In this document: positions 37,721-46,331 of the stretch, piece by piece
Position numbering within the stretch: the first letter of the stretch is position 1
How the letters are laid out: each line of letters begins with the position of its first letter
Source: Mycobacterium shigaense
GTDB lineage: Bacteria; Actinomycetota; Actinomycetes; Mycobacteriales; Mycobacteriaceae
Assembly (NCBI RefSeq): GCF_002356315.1
Contig: NZ_AP018164.1
Span: forward strand, 1,550,001-1,614,000
Reading direction: 5' to 3'
Length of the DNA: 64,000 nt
Notes under the pieces: generated by a model
Databases searched by the model: none
The model's input: only the letters and a program-made list of their open reading frames with translations
Told to the model about the DNA's origin: nothing
Program-made: the position numbers and the translations under genes

Positions 37721-37818
37721 TGACCTAGGGGTACGCCAGTCGCGGGTGTTGACCCGCGGTGCAGGCGTTTCTCAGCGTCGGTAAGGGGAGCGAGGGCTGA
37801 CGGCGCGATGGCTCAGCC

Positions 37819-39174
37819 TCAGCGAAAGCGACCAAGCAGGTGGCGCAGGGCCTGCTCGAGCTCGGGTTGGCGAAACCGGTGGCCGGCCCGGTTCAGCTTG
37901 TCGGGAGCCACGCGCTGACTGGCGCACGCCAGCTCACGCGCGCCCTGCTCGCCGAGCAGCAGCGCGGGCCCCAGCGACGGCACGGGTAACACGGCGGGCC
38001 GGCGCAGCACGTGCGCCAGGGTGCGGGTGTAGTCAGTGTTGCGGACCGGCTGCGGCGCAACGGCATTCACCGGCCCGGACAGCGCGCCATCCCACAGCGC
38101 GCGGTGATAGACGTCGAGCAGGTCGTCGATCCCGATCCAGGACAGCCACTGGTCGCCACTGCCCAACCGGCCGCCAAGCCCCGCGCTGAACAGCGGGCGC
38201 ATCAGTTTCAGCGTGCCGCCACGGGGGGATTGGACGATGCCGGTCCGCACCCGCACCACTCGCACGCCGGCCCCCGCGGCCGGTGCGGTCGATTCCTCCC
38301 AGTCCGCGACGACGTCGGCCAGGAACCCGTCGCCGCGCTCGCTGTCCTCGTTCAGGATTTGGTCACCGCGGTCATAACCGTAGTAACCGATCGCGGAGGC
38401 CGAGATCAGCACCGACGGCCTGGCTTCGGTGCGCGCGATGAGCTCCGCGAGCCGGCGGGTGGGGCCGATCCGGCTGTCGCGGATAGCGCTTCGGTGCGAA
38501 TCGGTGAACCGACCGGCGATCGAGGCGCCGGCCAGGTGAATCACCGCGTCCACCCCGGCCAGCAGCGCGGGGTCGGGGGCGTCGGGATTCCACTGCCGCT
38601 CGTCGGCGCCTCGTGCTGGCCCGCGCACCAGCCTGATGACGCGATGGCCGCCGGTGCTCAGAAACGCGGTCAGCGCGGCGCCGACCAGACCCGACGAGCC
38701 GGTGACGGCCACCGTCCGCGGCGCGAGGCCATGCTCGGCCGCCAGCCGGTGAGCGGCAAGGTCGTCGGCCACTTGGCGGTGCCGGTAGACGAACATCGGC
38801 CGCAGCGCGGCGCCGGGCACCGGCGTGTCGACGCGATCGGTGACGCGGGTCCGGTTGTCGCCGAGGTCGTCGAAGTCATGGGTGTGGCGCCAGCGCACCG
38901 CGAGCCGGGCCGGCAGCGAGGCCAGCCCGTCGCTGCCGATGCTGTCGACGAAGCGGTGGGGTGGATCGTAGGAATCGGCCTGGTGAACGGCCACCCAGCG
39001 CAGCCCGCCGGGCAGCGCCAGTTCGGCGCGACCGTCGCGCAGCGAGTCCGCCTCGGTCACCAGCCGTAGCGGTGACCACGGCGGCGAGAGCCGGCTGAAC
39101 GCCCCGGGTCGGGCATGCCAGGCGAAGACTTCCGCGCACGGCGAATCGACCACGCTGGAATACGTCAGCCCCAT
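37819..39174 (-). CDS. TIGR01777-family epimerase/oxidoreductase with N-terminal SRPBCC domain
   Basis: A 451-aa two-domain protein. Residues 1 to about 150 form a START/SRPBCC-like ligand-binding domain (SSVVDSPCAEVFAWHARPGAF). The rest is an atypical short-chain dehydrogenase with the NAD motif VAVTGSSGLVGAAL, VIHLAGASIAGRFTD, SASAIGYYGYDRG and a C-terminal DUF1731-type tail. The SDR part is the SulA/YfcH (TIGR01777) family, whose reaction is unknown. ATG 39174 is preferred because the upstream extension is not conserved-looking. It lies directly upstream of the crt operon on the same strand but separated from crtE by the operator, so it belongs to the island's edge. Confidence 0.85.
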   Translation of the reverse strand: MGLTYSSVVDSPCAEVFAWHARPGAFSRLSPPWSPLRLVTEADSLRDGRAELALPGGLRWVAVHQADSYDPPHRFVDSIGSDGLASLPARLAVRWRHTHDFDDLGDNRTRVTDRVDTPVPGAALRPMFVYRHRQVADDLAAHRLAAEHGLAPRTVAVTGSSGLVGAALTAFLSTGGHRVIRLVRGPARGADERQWNPDAPDPALLAGVDAVIHLAGASIAGRFTDSHRSAIRDSRIGPTRRLAELIARTEARPSVLISASAIGYYGYDRGDQILNEDSERGDGFLADVVADWEESTAPAAGAGVRVVRVRTGIVQSPRGGTLKLMRPLFSAGLGGRLGSGDQWLSWIGIDDLLDVYHRALWDGALSGPVNAVAPQPVRNTDYTRTLAHVLRRPAVLPVPSLGPALLLGEQGARELACASQRVAPDKLNRAGHRFRQPELEQALRHLLGRFR

Positions 39175-39241
39175 GGTCTCGACGTTACCGCCGGGATGGT
39201 TCATGCTGAGCAGACCAGTTTCGGGGAACGGGGGTGCGGCC

Positions 39242-39481
39242 ATGGACGTCGTGGACGAAATGCGCTGGCTGGTGGACAGTGCCCTGGACCGCGCGGTCGT
39301 GCCCGGCTTCAGCAATGAAGGCTATCGGCTGCGGCAGGCGGCCTCGCCGGATCATCGGGCCCGGCCGGCGCGGCGCGAGCGATCCGGCCTAATCACAGCC
39401 CCGCATCGGGGGATCGGTCACGCGATCGCCGCGAGCCTGGTGCGGCTGGGTGCCACCGTCTGGGCGCCGCGACATCGCTGA
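39242..39481 (+). pseudogene. Truncated short-chain dehydrogenase remnant
   Basis: The frame from ATG 39242 reads MDVVDEMRWLVDSALDRAVV then GFSNEGYRLRQ, the start of a mycobacterial retinol-dehydrogenase-like SDR. After a disrupted stretch it resumes with HRGIGHAIAASLVRLGATVW, the glycine-rich NAD-binding helix. It then stops at 39481, where the other 200 or so residues should follow. The catalytic Tyr/Lys region is absent. It marks the right-hand edge of the carotenoid island. Confidence 0.65.
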
Positions 39482-39514
39482 GGCCGCCCCGCCGCGGGCG
39501 GAAGCGCACACCCG

Positions 39515-40759
39515 CTAGCGGCCGGGCAGTGCGTGCTCGACGATGGGCATCCGCGGTTGCGGCTGGCGTTCACCGCGCTTGGCGGCCAGATATACCTGCG
39601 CGGTTTCCTTGGCCACCGTCTTCCAGTCGAAATCCGACGTGAGCCGTTCGCGGGCGGCGTTGGCGCGCTGCTGAGCCGCATCGGGATCGTCGAGCACGCT
39701 GCGCACCGCGGCGGCCAGCCCGGCCACGTCCCGTGGCGCGCACGACACGCCGGTCTTCCCGTTGAGCACCGCCTCGCCCAGGCCGCCGATGTTGGACGTC
39801 ACCAGAGGCGTGCCTGCCGCGGCGGCCTCCAGCGCGGCCAAGCCGAAGGGTTCGTAGTGGCTGGGCAGCACCGCGGCGTCGGCGCGGTGCAGCAGCGCCA
39901 GCAGCTCGTCGTGGCCACAGTGCCCGGCGAACCGAGTTGCCTTGAGCACCTTGTGTTTACGGGCTTGTTCGACGAGCCAGTCCTGCTGGGTTCCGGTGCC
40001 GGCGATGGTCAGGGTGGTGCCCGGGTGGGTGCGACGGATCCTCGGTAGCGCGGCGATCGCGTCGTGCACGCCCTTCTCGTATTCCAGCCGGCCCACGTAC
40101 AGCAGCTCCGCGGGGCCGGTGCGCGGCCGGCGCACCGCGAACGGCCAGCGCGCGGCGTCGATTCCGTTGCGGATCACCGAGATTCCGGCCAGGCCCGGGC
40201 CGAACAGCTCGGTGATCTCGTCGCCCATCGACGCCGAACAGGTGATCAGCGAATCGGATTCGCGGACCAGCCACGACTCGACCGCGTGCACCTGACGGCT
40301 GATCGCGCCGGTGACCCAGCCTGAATGTCGCCCGGCTTCGGTGGCGTGGATCGTGGAAACGATTGGTACGTCATAGAATTGGGCAAGCCCGATGGCGGGA
40401 TGGGCGACCAGCCAGTCGTGCGCGTGCACCACATCGGGACGCCACGGCCGCCCGCTGCCCGGCTTCTTCACGCTCAGCCCGGCGCGGATCATCGAATGAC
40501 CCATCGCCAACGTCCAAGCCATCATGTCGGTGCCGAAGCCGAATTCGTGGGGGTCCTGCGCCGCCGCGATCACCCTCACCCCTTCGCTCATCTCGTCGGA
40601 GGACGGGTGGGTGCTCGGATCGGTGCCCGTCGGGCGCCGGGACAACACTACGACGTCGTGACCGGCGTCGCCCAGCGCGGTCGACAGGTGATGCACGTGC
40701 CGGCCGAGGCCGCCGATCACCACCGGCGGGTACTCCCACGACACCATCAGGACCCTCAT
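39515..40759 (-). CDS. Alpha-1,4-glucan glycosyltransferase (Rv3032-like)
   Basis: A 414-aa GT-B glycosyltransferase of family GT4, exactly the length of M. tuberculosis Rv3032. The N-terminal glycine loop is VSWEYPPVVIGGLGRHVHHL. The nucleotide-sugar domain has ELLYVGRLEYEKGV and the EX7E motif in SHYEPFGLAALEAAAAGTP. Rv3032 is implicated in elongating the alpha-glucan backbone of methylglucose lipopolysaccharides and in glycogen/capsular glucan. It forms an operon with the GH57 and methyltransferase genes: its ATG at 40759 overlaps the preceding stop by 4 bases. Confidence 0.94.
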   Translation of the reverse strand: MRVLMVSWEYPPVVIGGLGRHVHHLSTALGDAGHDVVVLSRRPTGTDPSTHPSSDEMSEGVRVIAAAQDPHEFGFGTDMMAWTLAMGHSMIRAGLSVKKPGSGRPWRPDVVHAHDWLVAHPAIGLAQFYDVPIVSTIHATEAGRHSGWVTGAISRQVHAVESWLVRESDSLITCSASMGDEITELFGPGLAGISVIRNGIDAARWPFAVRRPRTGPAELLYVGRLEYEKGVHDAIAALPRIRRTHPGTTLTIAGTGTQQDWLVEQARKHKVLKATRFAGHCGHDELLALLHRADAAVLPSHYEPFGLAALEAAAAGTPLVTSNIGGLGEAVLNGKTGVSCAPRDVAGLAAAVRSVLDDPDAAQQRANAARERLTSDFDWKTVAKETAQVYLAAKRGERQPQPRMPIVEHALPGR

Positions 40760-42336
40760 CGGGGCAGCCTCCGGGCATCCAGGGCACCGAACAGCCCGTC
40801 GGCGCGGTTCCATCCGTCGGCTAGGCGCTGCGCGGTGTCGCGCCGGCCCGAGGCCAGCGCCCCGGCGATCTCGCGGGTGGCGTGGGCGTGCAGGTGGGCG
40901 CGGTACCGGGCGTAGTCGGCGGCCGAGTCCTTGCTGACCATGAACGGCCAGTCGCTGGACACAGTGAGCAGGGTCTCGCGCAGGATCTGGTCGGCGACGC
41001 GATCCCGGGCCGCCGGCCCGTCCGCCCCACCTTGCAAGGCCAGCGCCTTGTCTACCGTGCTTAGCGCGGTGTCGACCACCTCGCTGTTCAGCCGGACCAG
41101 GTCGGCCACCTTGTCGCCGGCCCATACCTGCCAGTCCTTGCCCGAACCCCAGGAGCTCGGCGGCAACGCGACCGGGTCGCCGACGAAGCCGTCGGCCAGG
41201 GCGTCGGTCAGGGTGCCCACCCGCACCCCGGCGGCCGGCAAGGCCCGCAACACCCGCGCCAGCCAGGTCGGCCCCTCGTACCACCAGTGCCCGAACAGCT
41301 CGGTGTCGAAGGCGGCCACCACGTGGGCCGGGCGCCCGATGCGCTCGGATTCGCTGAGCAGCCTGTTGCGGACCACGTCGACGAAGTCGGCGACGTGGAG
41401 GTCGACCGCGCGGTCGGCGCGGGACAGGTCGTACGGCGCCTTGGCGTCGGATCCCACGCTGCGGCCGGTGACCCGGGCCGGCTTGAGCCCGGTCAGGTGG
41501 TCGTAGGTGTGAAAGTCACGGTAGGCCGCGTGGCCGGGGTAGCCGGACTTCGGCGACCACACCCGGTAGCTGACCTGCAGGTCGCGGCCGAAGGCCACCA
41601 CGTCGGTGTCGCCGACCGGCCGCCCCAGCGCGGTGTCGCCATGCAGGGACGGGCCGTCGACCATGAAGTGGGTGACGCCGGCGGCGGCGTAGTCGTCTTC
41701 CATGCCCGGTGCGTAGGCGCACTCCGGCGCCCAGATGCCGGTGGGGCGCTCCGCCAGCCGCGCCTGGGCGTCGGCCAGGCCCTCGCGCAGCGCGAACTCG
41801 CGCAGCCGCGGGTTCAGCAACGGCTGGAAGGGGTGGGCCAGCGGGCCGCCCAGCAACTCGACGGTGCCGGCGTCGATCAGTCCGCGCAGCAGCGGGCTGC
41901 CGCCGTGCCGCCACAGGGTGGCGAAGTCGTCCAAGGCGGCGTCGGCCTCCACGCATTCGCGAATGCCCAACGCGCGCAACGCTTCCGGCGTGCAAGACAG
42001 GTAGCCCGCGGACTTCGATTCGGGGGCGGTGCGCACGCTGGTGGCTTCGGCCGCGCGCAATCGCCAGTTGGCCAGCCAGTGATGCATTCCGTCGAGGCAG
42101 TACGGATCGTCGAGCTGCGCGTTGACCACCGGGGTGACGCCCAGGGTCAGCAGCCGGTGGCGATCCTCGCCGGCCAGCTCGCGGAGCACCCGCAGCAGGG
42201 GGAGATAGGCCGCCGCCCAGGACTGGTAGAGCCATTCCTCGCCCACCGGCCACCGGCCGTGATGGGCCAGCCACGGCAGGTGGGTGTGCAGCACCAGGGT
42301 GAACATCCCGGGGACGCGGCTTGCAGCGCTGGTCAC
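40756..42336 (-). CDS. GH57-family alpha-glucan branching-type enzyme (Rv3031-like)
   Basis: A 526-aa protein, the same length as Rv3031. GH57 conserved regions are visible: LVLHTHLPWLAHHG at the N-terminus, WAPECAYAPGMEDDYAAAGV with the catalytic glutamate, and AAFDTELFGHWWYEGP with the catalytic aspartate region. Family members act as alpha-1,4-glucan branching enzymes. Rv3031 is proposed to act in methylglucose-lipopolysaccharide synthesis. The C-terminal DUF1957-type helical domain (SSDWPFMVSKDSAADYARYR) is intact. GTG 42336 overlaps the upstream methyltransferase stop by 4 bases. Confidence 0.93.
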   Translation of the reverse strand: MTSAASRVPGMFTLVLHTHLPWLAHHGRWPVGEEWLYQSWAAAYLPLLRVLRELAGEDRHRLLTLGVTPVVNAQLDDPYCLDGMHHWLANWRLRAAEATSVRTAPESKSAGYLSCTPEALRALGIRECVEADAALDDFATLWRHGGSPLLRGLIDAGTVELLGGPLAHPFQPLLNPRLREFALREGLADAQARLAERPTGIWAPECAYAPGMEDDYAAAGVTHFMVDGPSLHGDTALGRPVGDTDVVAFGRDLQVSYRVWSPKSGYPGHAAYRDFHTYDHLTGLKPARVTGRSVGSDAKAPYDLSRADRAVDLHVADFVDVVRNRLLSESERIGRPAHVVAAFDTELFGHWWYEGPTWLARVLRALPAAGVRVGTLTDALADGFVGDPVALPPSSWGSGKDWQVWAGDKVADLVRLNSEVVDTALSTVDKALALQGGADGPAARDRVADQILRETLLTVSSDWPFMVSKDSAADYARYRAHLHAHATREIAGALASGRRDTAQRLADGWNRADGLFGALDARRLPR

Positions 42337-43163
42337 GGGCGCACCGCGATGGCGACCAGGTCCAGGCTGGCGTCGATGTCGCGGTCGCGCGCGTCGACCA
42401 GCTCGAAGTCGTCGGTGGTGACCGCGGCGACGTCGGCGGCCAGCCGCTCCGGCCACGGCACTCCCTCGTCGCCGGCCACCGCCAGCGCGATCTGCGCGTC
42501 GATGATGGAGCCGCCGTGGCGGGCGTCCATCTCGAGCAGGCGCGGCCCGTGGAACAGGCCGCTGACCGACACGTCGCCCAGGCCCGCGTCGACCAGCAGT
42601 TCGGTCAGCTCGCCGGCATTGAGTTCGCGGGTGTGGAACGGGTTGATCGGGGTGTCGCGGCCGGGGGAGAAGGTGATGCGGTTGGGCGTGGACACCATCA
42701 GCAGGCCCGACGGCCGCAGCACCCGGGCGCACTCGGCCACGAATTGCCCCTGGTCCCATAGGTGTTCGATGACCTGGAAGTTCACCACGACGTCCACCGA
42801 CGCGTCGGGCAGCGGCAGCTCGGCCAGGTTGGCCCGCATGACCTCGACCCGCGGATAGCGGGCTTGGACGTGGGCCACCGCGGCCGCGTCGTAGTCCACG
42901 GCCACCACCCGGCGCGCCACCTCGGCGATCAGGTCCGCGCCGTAACCTTCGCCACATCCGGCCTCGAGCACGTCACGGCCCACACAGTGCTTAGCCAGCC
43001 GCTGATACACCACCTGGTGGCGGCGAAACCAGTAGTTCTCGATGTCCAGATCGGGAATGGTGCGCTCGCCGGTCAGCGTCAACACCGCTGGGTTAGCAGG
43101 CAAGACCTCCGGCGACGAGCCGGTAGGCGGGTGTTGGGAGGCGTCGGGGACGAATGCGCTCAT
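42333..43163 (-). CDS. SAM-dependent methyltransferase of the MGLP operon (Rv3030-like)
   Basis: A 276-aa class I methyltransferase, against about 274 residues in Rv3030. The SAM site is DVLEAGCGEGYGADLI, with VVAVDYDAAAVAH, VDVVVNFQVIEHLWDQGQF and LRPSGLLMVSTPN. An N-terminal GERTIPDLDIENYWFRRHQ is characteristic. Rv3030 has been proposed to methylate glucose units of the methylglucose lipopolysaccharides, cytosolic polysaccharides that modulate fatty-acid synthase. It is the first gene of the three-gene operon and divergent from etfB (fixA), with about 230 bases between. Confidence 0.92.
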   Translation of the reverse strand: MSAFVPDASQHPPTGSSPEVLPANPAVLTLTGERTIPDLDIENYWFRRHQVVYQRLAKHCVGRDVLEAGCGEGYGADLIAEVARRVVAVDYDAAAVAHVQARYPRVEVMRANLAELPLPDASVDVVVNFQVIEHLWDQGQFVAECARVLRPSGLLMVSTPNRITFSPGRDTPINPFHTRELNAGELTELLVDAGLGDVSVSGLFHGPRLLEMDARHGGSIIDAQIALAVAGDEGVPWPERLAADVAAVTTDDFELVDARDRDIDASLDLVAIAVRP

Positions 43164-43294
43164 TGCATAGGGAGGCTAACGCGAAGTGTCCGATTCGCGA
43201 ACCGCACAGCGGGTAGCCCCCGCTCGCAAGGGGAGAGACACGCCGCAAATACCTGCACTACGACCCGCTATGGTGTGAGAGCAAGTCGCACAAA

Positions 43295-43310
43295 GTTACC
43301 CAGTAGTAAC
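43295..43310. promoter_or_regulatory. Small palindrome in the Rv3030-like/etfB divergent promoter
   Basis: GTTAC (43295-43299) and GTAAC (43306-43310) form a 5-bp inverted repeat with a 6-base spacer. A -10-like TATGGT lies at 43270-43275 on the plus strand. Which regulator would bind is unknown. Confidence 0.3.
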
Positions 43311-43392
43311 ACCGGTGTGCGTTGCGAAACACGTACTGAAAGTCTCGTTGCTGACTGCTGCGGGACTCCTTCAAGGAGGACGAACCACACTC

Positions 43393-44193
43393 ATGACGAA
43401 CATCGTGGTCCTGATCAAGCAGGTCCCTGACACCTGGTCGGAGCGCAAGCTGAGCGACGGCGACTTTACGCTGGATCGTGAGGCCGCCGACGCCGTGCTG
43501 GACGAGATCAACGAGCGCGCCGTCGAGGAGGCCCTGCAGATCCGCGAGAAAGAGGCGGGGAGCGGCGCGGAGGGCACCGTGACGGTGCTGACCGCCGGAC
43601 CCGAGCGCGCCACCGAGGCGATCCGCAAGGCGCTGTCCATGGGCGCCGACAAGGCCGTGCACCTCAAGGACGACGGCCTGCACGGATCGGACGTCATCCA
43701 GACCGGGTGGGCCCTGGCGCGTGCGCTGGGCACGATCGAGGGCACCGAGCTGGTCATCGCCGGTAACGAGGCCACCGACGGCACGGGCGGCGCGGTGCCG
43801 GCCGTGATCGCCGAGTACCTGGGCCTGCCGCAGCTGACCCACCTGCGCAAGCTGTCCATCGAGGACGGCAAGGTCACGGGTGAGCGGGAGACCGACGACG
43901 GTGTCTTCACGCTGGAGGCCACGCTGCCCGCGGTGGTCAGCGTCACCGAGAAGATCAACGAACCGCGCTTCCCGTCGTTCAAGGGCATCATGGCCGCCAA
44001 GAAGAAAGAGGTCACGGTGCTGACGCTGGCCGAAATCGGCGTCGAGAGCGACGAGGTCGGCCTGGCCAACGCCGGGTCGACCGTGCTTTCGTCGACGCCG
44101 AAGCCCCCCAAGACCGCGGGTGAGAAGGTCACCGACGAGGGCGATGGCGGCAACCAGATCGCCAAGTACCTGGTCGGCCAGAAGATCATCTAA
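43393..44193 (+). CDS. etfB: Electron transfer flavoprotein beta subunit
   Basis: A 266-aa protein, identical in length to M. tuberculosis FixA (Rv3029c). Together with EtfA it carries electrons from acyl-CoA dehydrogenases to the respiratory chain. Typical segments are NIVVLIKQVPDTWSE at the N-terminus, EALQIRE, the AMP/FAD-binding VIAGNEATDGTGGAVPAVIAEYLG, and the beta-subunit C-terminal FPSFKGIMAAKKKEV. AAGGAGGACG is placed well before ATG 43393. The etfA gene follows 41 bases later. The pair is expected to be highly expressed, as lipid oxidation is central in mycobacteria. Confidence 0.97.
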   Translation: MTNIVVLIKQVPDTWSERKLSDGDFTLDREAADAVLDEINERAVEEALQIREKEAGSGAEGTVTVLTAGPERATEAIRKALSMGADKAVHLKDDGLHGSDVIQTGWALARALGTIEGTELVIAGNEATDGTGGAVPAVIAEYLGLPQLTHLRKLSIEDGKVTGERETDDGVFTLEATLPAVVSVTEKINEPRFPSFKGIMAAKKKEVTVLTLAEIGVESDEVGLANAGSTVLSSTPKPPKTAGEKVTDEGDGGNQIAKYLVGQKII

Positions 44194-44234
44194 GACGAGC
44201 ACCCACCCAAGACACGAGAAGAGCGAGATAACCC

Positions 44235-45191
44235 ATGGCTGAAGTTCTGGTGCTCGTAGAGCACGCCGAAGGTGCGGTCAAGAAAGTCACCGCCGAATTG
44301 ATCACGGCCGCCCGCGCGCTGGGCGAGCCGTCCGCCGTCGTCGTCGGCGCCCCGGGCACCGCCGCGCCGTTGGTCGACGGCCTCAAGGAGGCCGGCGCGG
44401 CAAAGATCTACGTCGCCGAGTCCGACGACGTGGACAAGTACCTGATCACCCCGGTCGTCGACGTGCTGGCGTCGCTGGTCGAATCCGCTTCGGCGGCAGC
44501 GGTTCTGCTCGCCGCCAACGCCGACGGCAAGGAGATCGCCGGCCGGCTCGCGGCCCGGCTCGGGTCCGGCCTGCTGGTCGACGTGGTCGAGGTCAAGGAA
44601 GGCAACAAGGCGATCTACTCGATCTTCGGCGGCGCGTTCACCGTCGAGGCGCAGGCCAACGGCGACACCCCGATCATCACCGTCCGCGCCGGTGCCGTCG
44701 AGGCGGAGCCGCAGGCCGGCGCCGGCGAAGAGGTCAAGGTTGAGGTCCCGGCCCCAGCCGACAACGCCACCAGGATCACGTCCCGGGAGCCCGCCGTCGC
44801 CGGTGACCGCCCGGAGCTGACCGAGGCCACCATCGTGGTCTCCGGCGGCCGCGGCGTCGGCAGCGCGGAGAACTTCGACGTGGTCGAGAAGCTGGCCGAC
44901 TCGCTGGGTGCGGCCGTCGGCGCTTCACGTGCCGCCGTCGACTCCGGCTACTACCCCGGCCAGTTCCAGGTGGGCCAGACCGGTAAGACGGTGTCGCCGC
45001 AGCTCTACATCGCGCTGGGCATCTCGGGCGCCATCCAGCACCGCGCCGGCATGCAGACGTCCAAGACGATCGTTGCGGTCAACAAGGACGAAGAGGCGCC
45101 GATCTTCGAGATCGCCGACTACGGCGTGGTGGGCGACCTGTTCAAGGTCGCCCCGCAGCTGACCGACGCGGTCAAGGCCCGCAAGGGCTGA
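44235..45191 (+). CDS. etfA: Electron transfer flavoprotein alpha subunit
   Basis: A 318-aa FAD-binding subunit, the same length as FixB (Rv3028c). The N-terminal half begins [21 protein letters not shown]. The FAD domain has [60 protein letters not shown] and a C-terminal [20 protein letters not shown] ribosome-binding GAAGAGCGAG lies upstream of ATG 44235. A strong hairpin terminator follows its stop, so etfBA form one transcript. Confidence 0.97.
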   Translation: MAEVLVLVEHAEGAVKKVTAELITAARALGEPSAVVVGAPGTAAPLVDGLKEAGAAKIYVAESDDVDKYLITPVVDVLASLVESASAAAVLLAANADGKEIAGRLAARLGSGLLVDVVEVKEGNKAIYSIFGGAFTVEAQANGDTPIITVRAGAVEAEPQAGAGEEVKVEVPAPADNATRITSREPAVAGDRPELTEATIVVSGGRGVGSAENFDVVEKLADSLGAAVGASRAAVDSGYYPGQFQVGQTGKTVSPQLYIALGISGAIQHRAGMQTSKTIVAVNKDEEAPIFEIADYGVVGDLFKVAPQLTDAVKARKG

Positions 45192-45205
45192 TCGTCAAGG
45201 CAACG

Positions 45206-45243
45206 CAACAGCCCCCGCGCGCACGTCGCGTCGGGGGCTGTTG
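45206..45243 (+). terminator. Intrinsic terminator after etfBA
   Basis: CAACAGCCCCCG (45206-45217) pairs perfectly with CGGGGGCTGTTG (45232-45243), a 12-bp stem with a 14-base loop, 14 bases after the etfA stop. The T-rich tail is short. Confidence 0.8.
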
Positions 45244-45485
45244 CTGTCAGCGTCGATCGCCGGTGTTTTCGAATTCGAAAGCGGTCTAACGATTGTCGCG
45301 CGTCGCCAGCTGGTCGATGCGTTGCAACGCGACTGCGCGGTTGCCCGCCCGCTCGAGCCGAGGCTGTGACGTACGTCGCAGTTGCGCCGGTAGCGGCCCT
45401 TTTCACGTCAGTTCGTCATCTCGCGTGCACCGACACGTCACAGCTTTGATGCCGTTTAGCTCATCGACTACGAGACGTTGTTGCC
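45244..45485. other. Intergenic region before the GNAT acyltransferase gene
   Basis: Apart from a perfect 10-bp palindrome GACGTACGTC at 45368-45377, I see no open frame, repeat or clear promoter here. Confidence 0.4.
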
Positions 45486-46331
45486 ATGGGCATAGCTTCT
45501 GTCTTGATACCGAGCGACGGGGCGGCGGGGGTCGCGACCAGCTCATCCGGGCCACGCTATTCGCTGTTGCTGTCCACCGACACCAGCCTGGTCGAGGCGG
45601 CGCAGCGGCTGCGTTACGACGTGTTCACCAGCACACCGGGTTTCGCCTTGCCGGCGGGGGCGGGCCAACGTGATGTGGATCGGTTCGACGAGTTCTGTGA
45701 CCATTTGCTGGTCCGCGACGACGACACCGGCGAGCTGGTCGGCTGCTACCGGATGCTGGCGCCCGCGGGCGCGATCGCGGCCGGCGGACTGTACACCGAG
45801 ACGGAGTTCGACCTGGGCGCATTCGACGCGCTGCGGCCGTCGTTGGTGGAGATGGGCCGCGCCGTGGTGCGCGACGGCCACCGCAACGGCGGCGTGGTGC
45901 TGCTGATGTGGGCGGGCATCCTGGCTTACCTGGACCGCTACGGCTACGAACACGTGACGGGGTGCGTCTCGGTCCCGATCGGCGACGAGACCGACGGCCA
46001 CGCTCCCGGCAGCCAGCTGCGGGGTGTTCGGGACTTCATCGTCAGCCGGCACGCGGCGCCGCCGGAGTACCGGGTGACCCCCTACCGGCCGGTCGTGGTG
46101 AACGGCACGACGATCGATGAGATTGCCCCGCCGGCGCGGCCCGCAGTCCCGGCGCTGATGCGCGGTTACCTGCGGCTGGGCGCGAAGGTGTGCGGCGAAC
46201 CGGCGCATGACCCGGATTTCGGTGTCGGCGACTTCTGCGTACTGCTGGACAAGAAGCATGCCGATACCCGATATCTGAGACGTCTGCGGTCGGTATCCGC
46301 GGCGACGGAGATGGCGGGCGCGGGCCAGTGA
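45486..46331 (+). CDS. GNAT-family N-acyltransferase, hemolysin/OlsB-like (Rv3027c-like)
   Basis: A 281-aa protein with the OlsB-type acyl-ACP N-acyltransferase layout: YSLLLSTDTSLVEAAQRLRYDVF at the N-terminus, DRFDEFCDHLLVRDDDTGELVGCYRM, and an acyl-donor loop EMGRAVVRDGHRNGGVVLLMW. OlsB enzymes make lyso-ornithine lipid in other bacteria, and the adjacent gene encodes an OlsA/PlsC-like O-acyltransferase, which would add the second acyl chain. The pair resembles an aminolipid pathway, but the product in mycobacteria is not established. Its stop overlaps the next start (GTGA). Confidence 0.82.
   Translation: MGIASVLIPSDGAAGVATSSSGPRYSLLLSTDTSLVEAAQRLRYDVFTSTPGFALPAGAGQRDVDRFDEFCDHLLVRDDDTGELVGCYRMLAPAGAIAAGGLYTETEFDLGAFDALRPSLVEMGRAVVRDGHRNGGVVLLMWAGILAYLDRYGYEHVTGCVSVPIGDETDGHAPGSQLRGVRDFIVSRHAAPPEYRVTPYRPVVVNGTTIDEIAPPARPAVPALMRGYLRLGAKVCGEPAHDPDFGVGDFCVLLDKKHADTRYLRRLRSVSAATEMAGAGQ

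Noticed and set aside
39174..39315. N-terminal extension of the TIGR01777 protein to 39315
   Set aside because: The added residues are Ser/Thr/Pro-rich and unlike the family. The SRPBCC domain begins immediately after ATG 39174.
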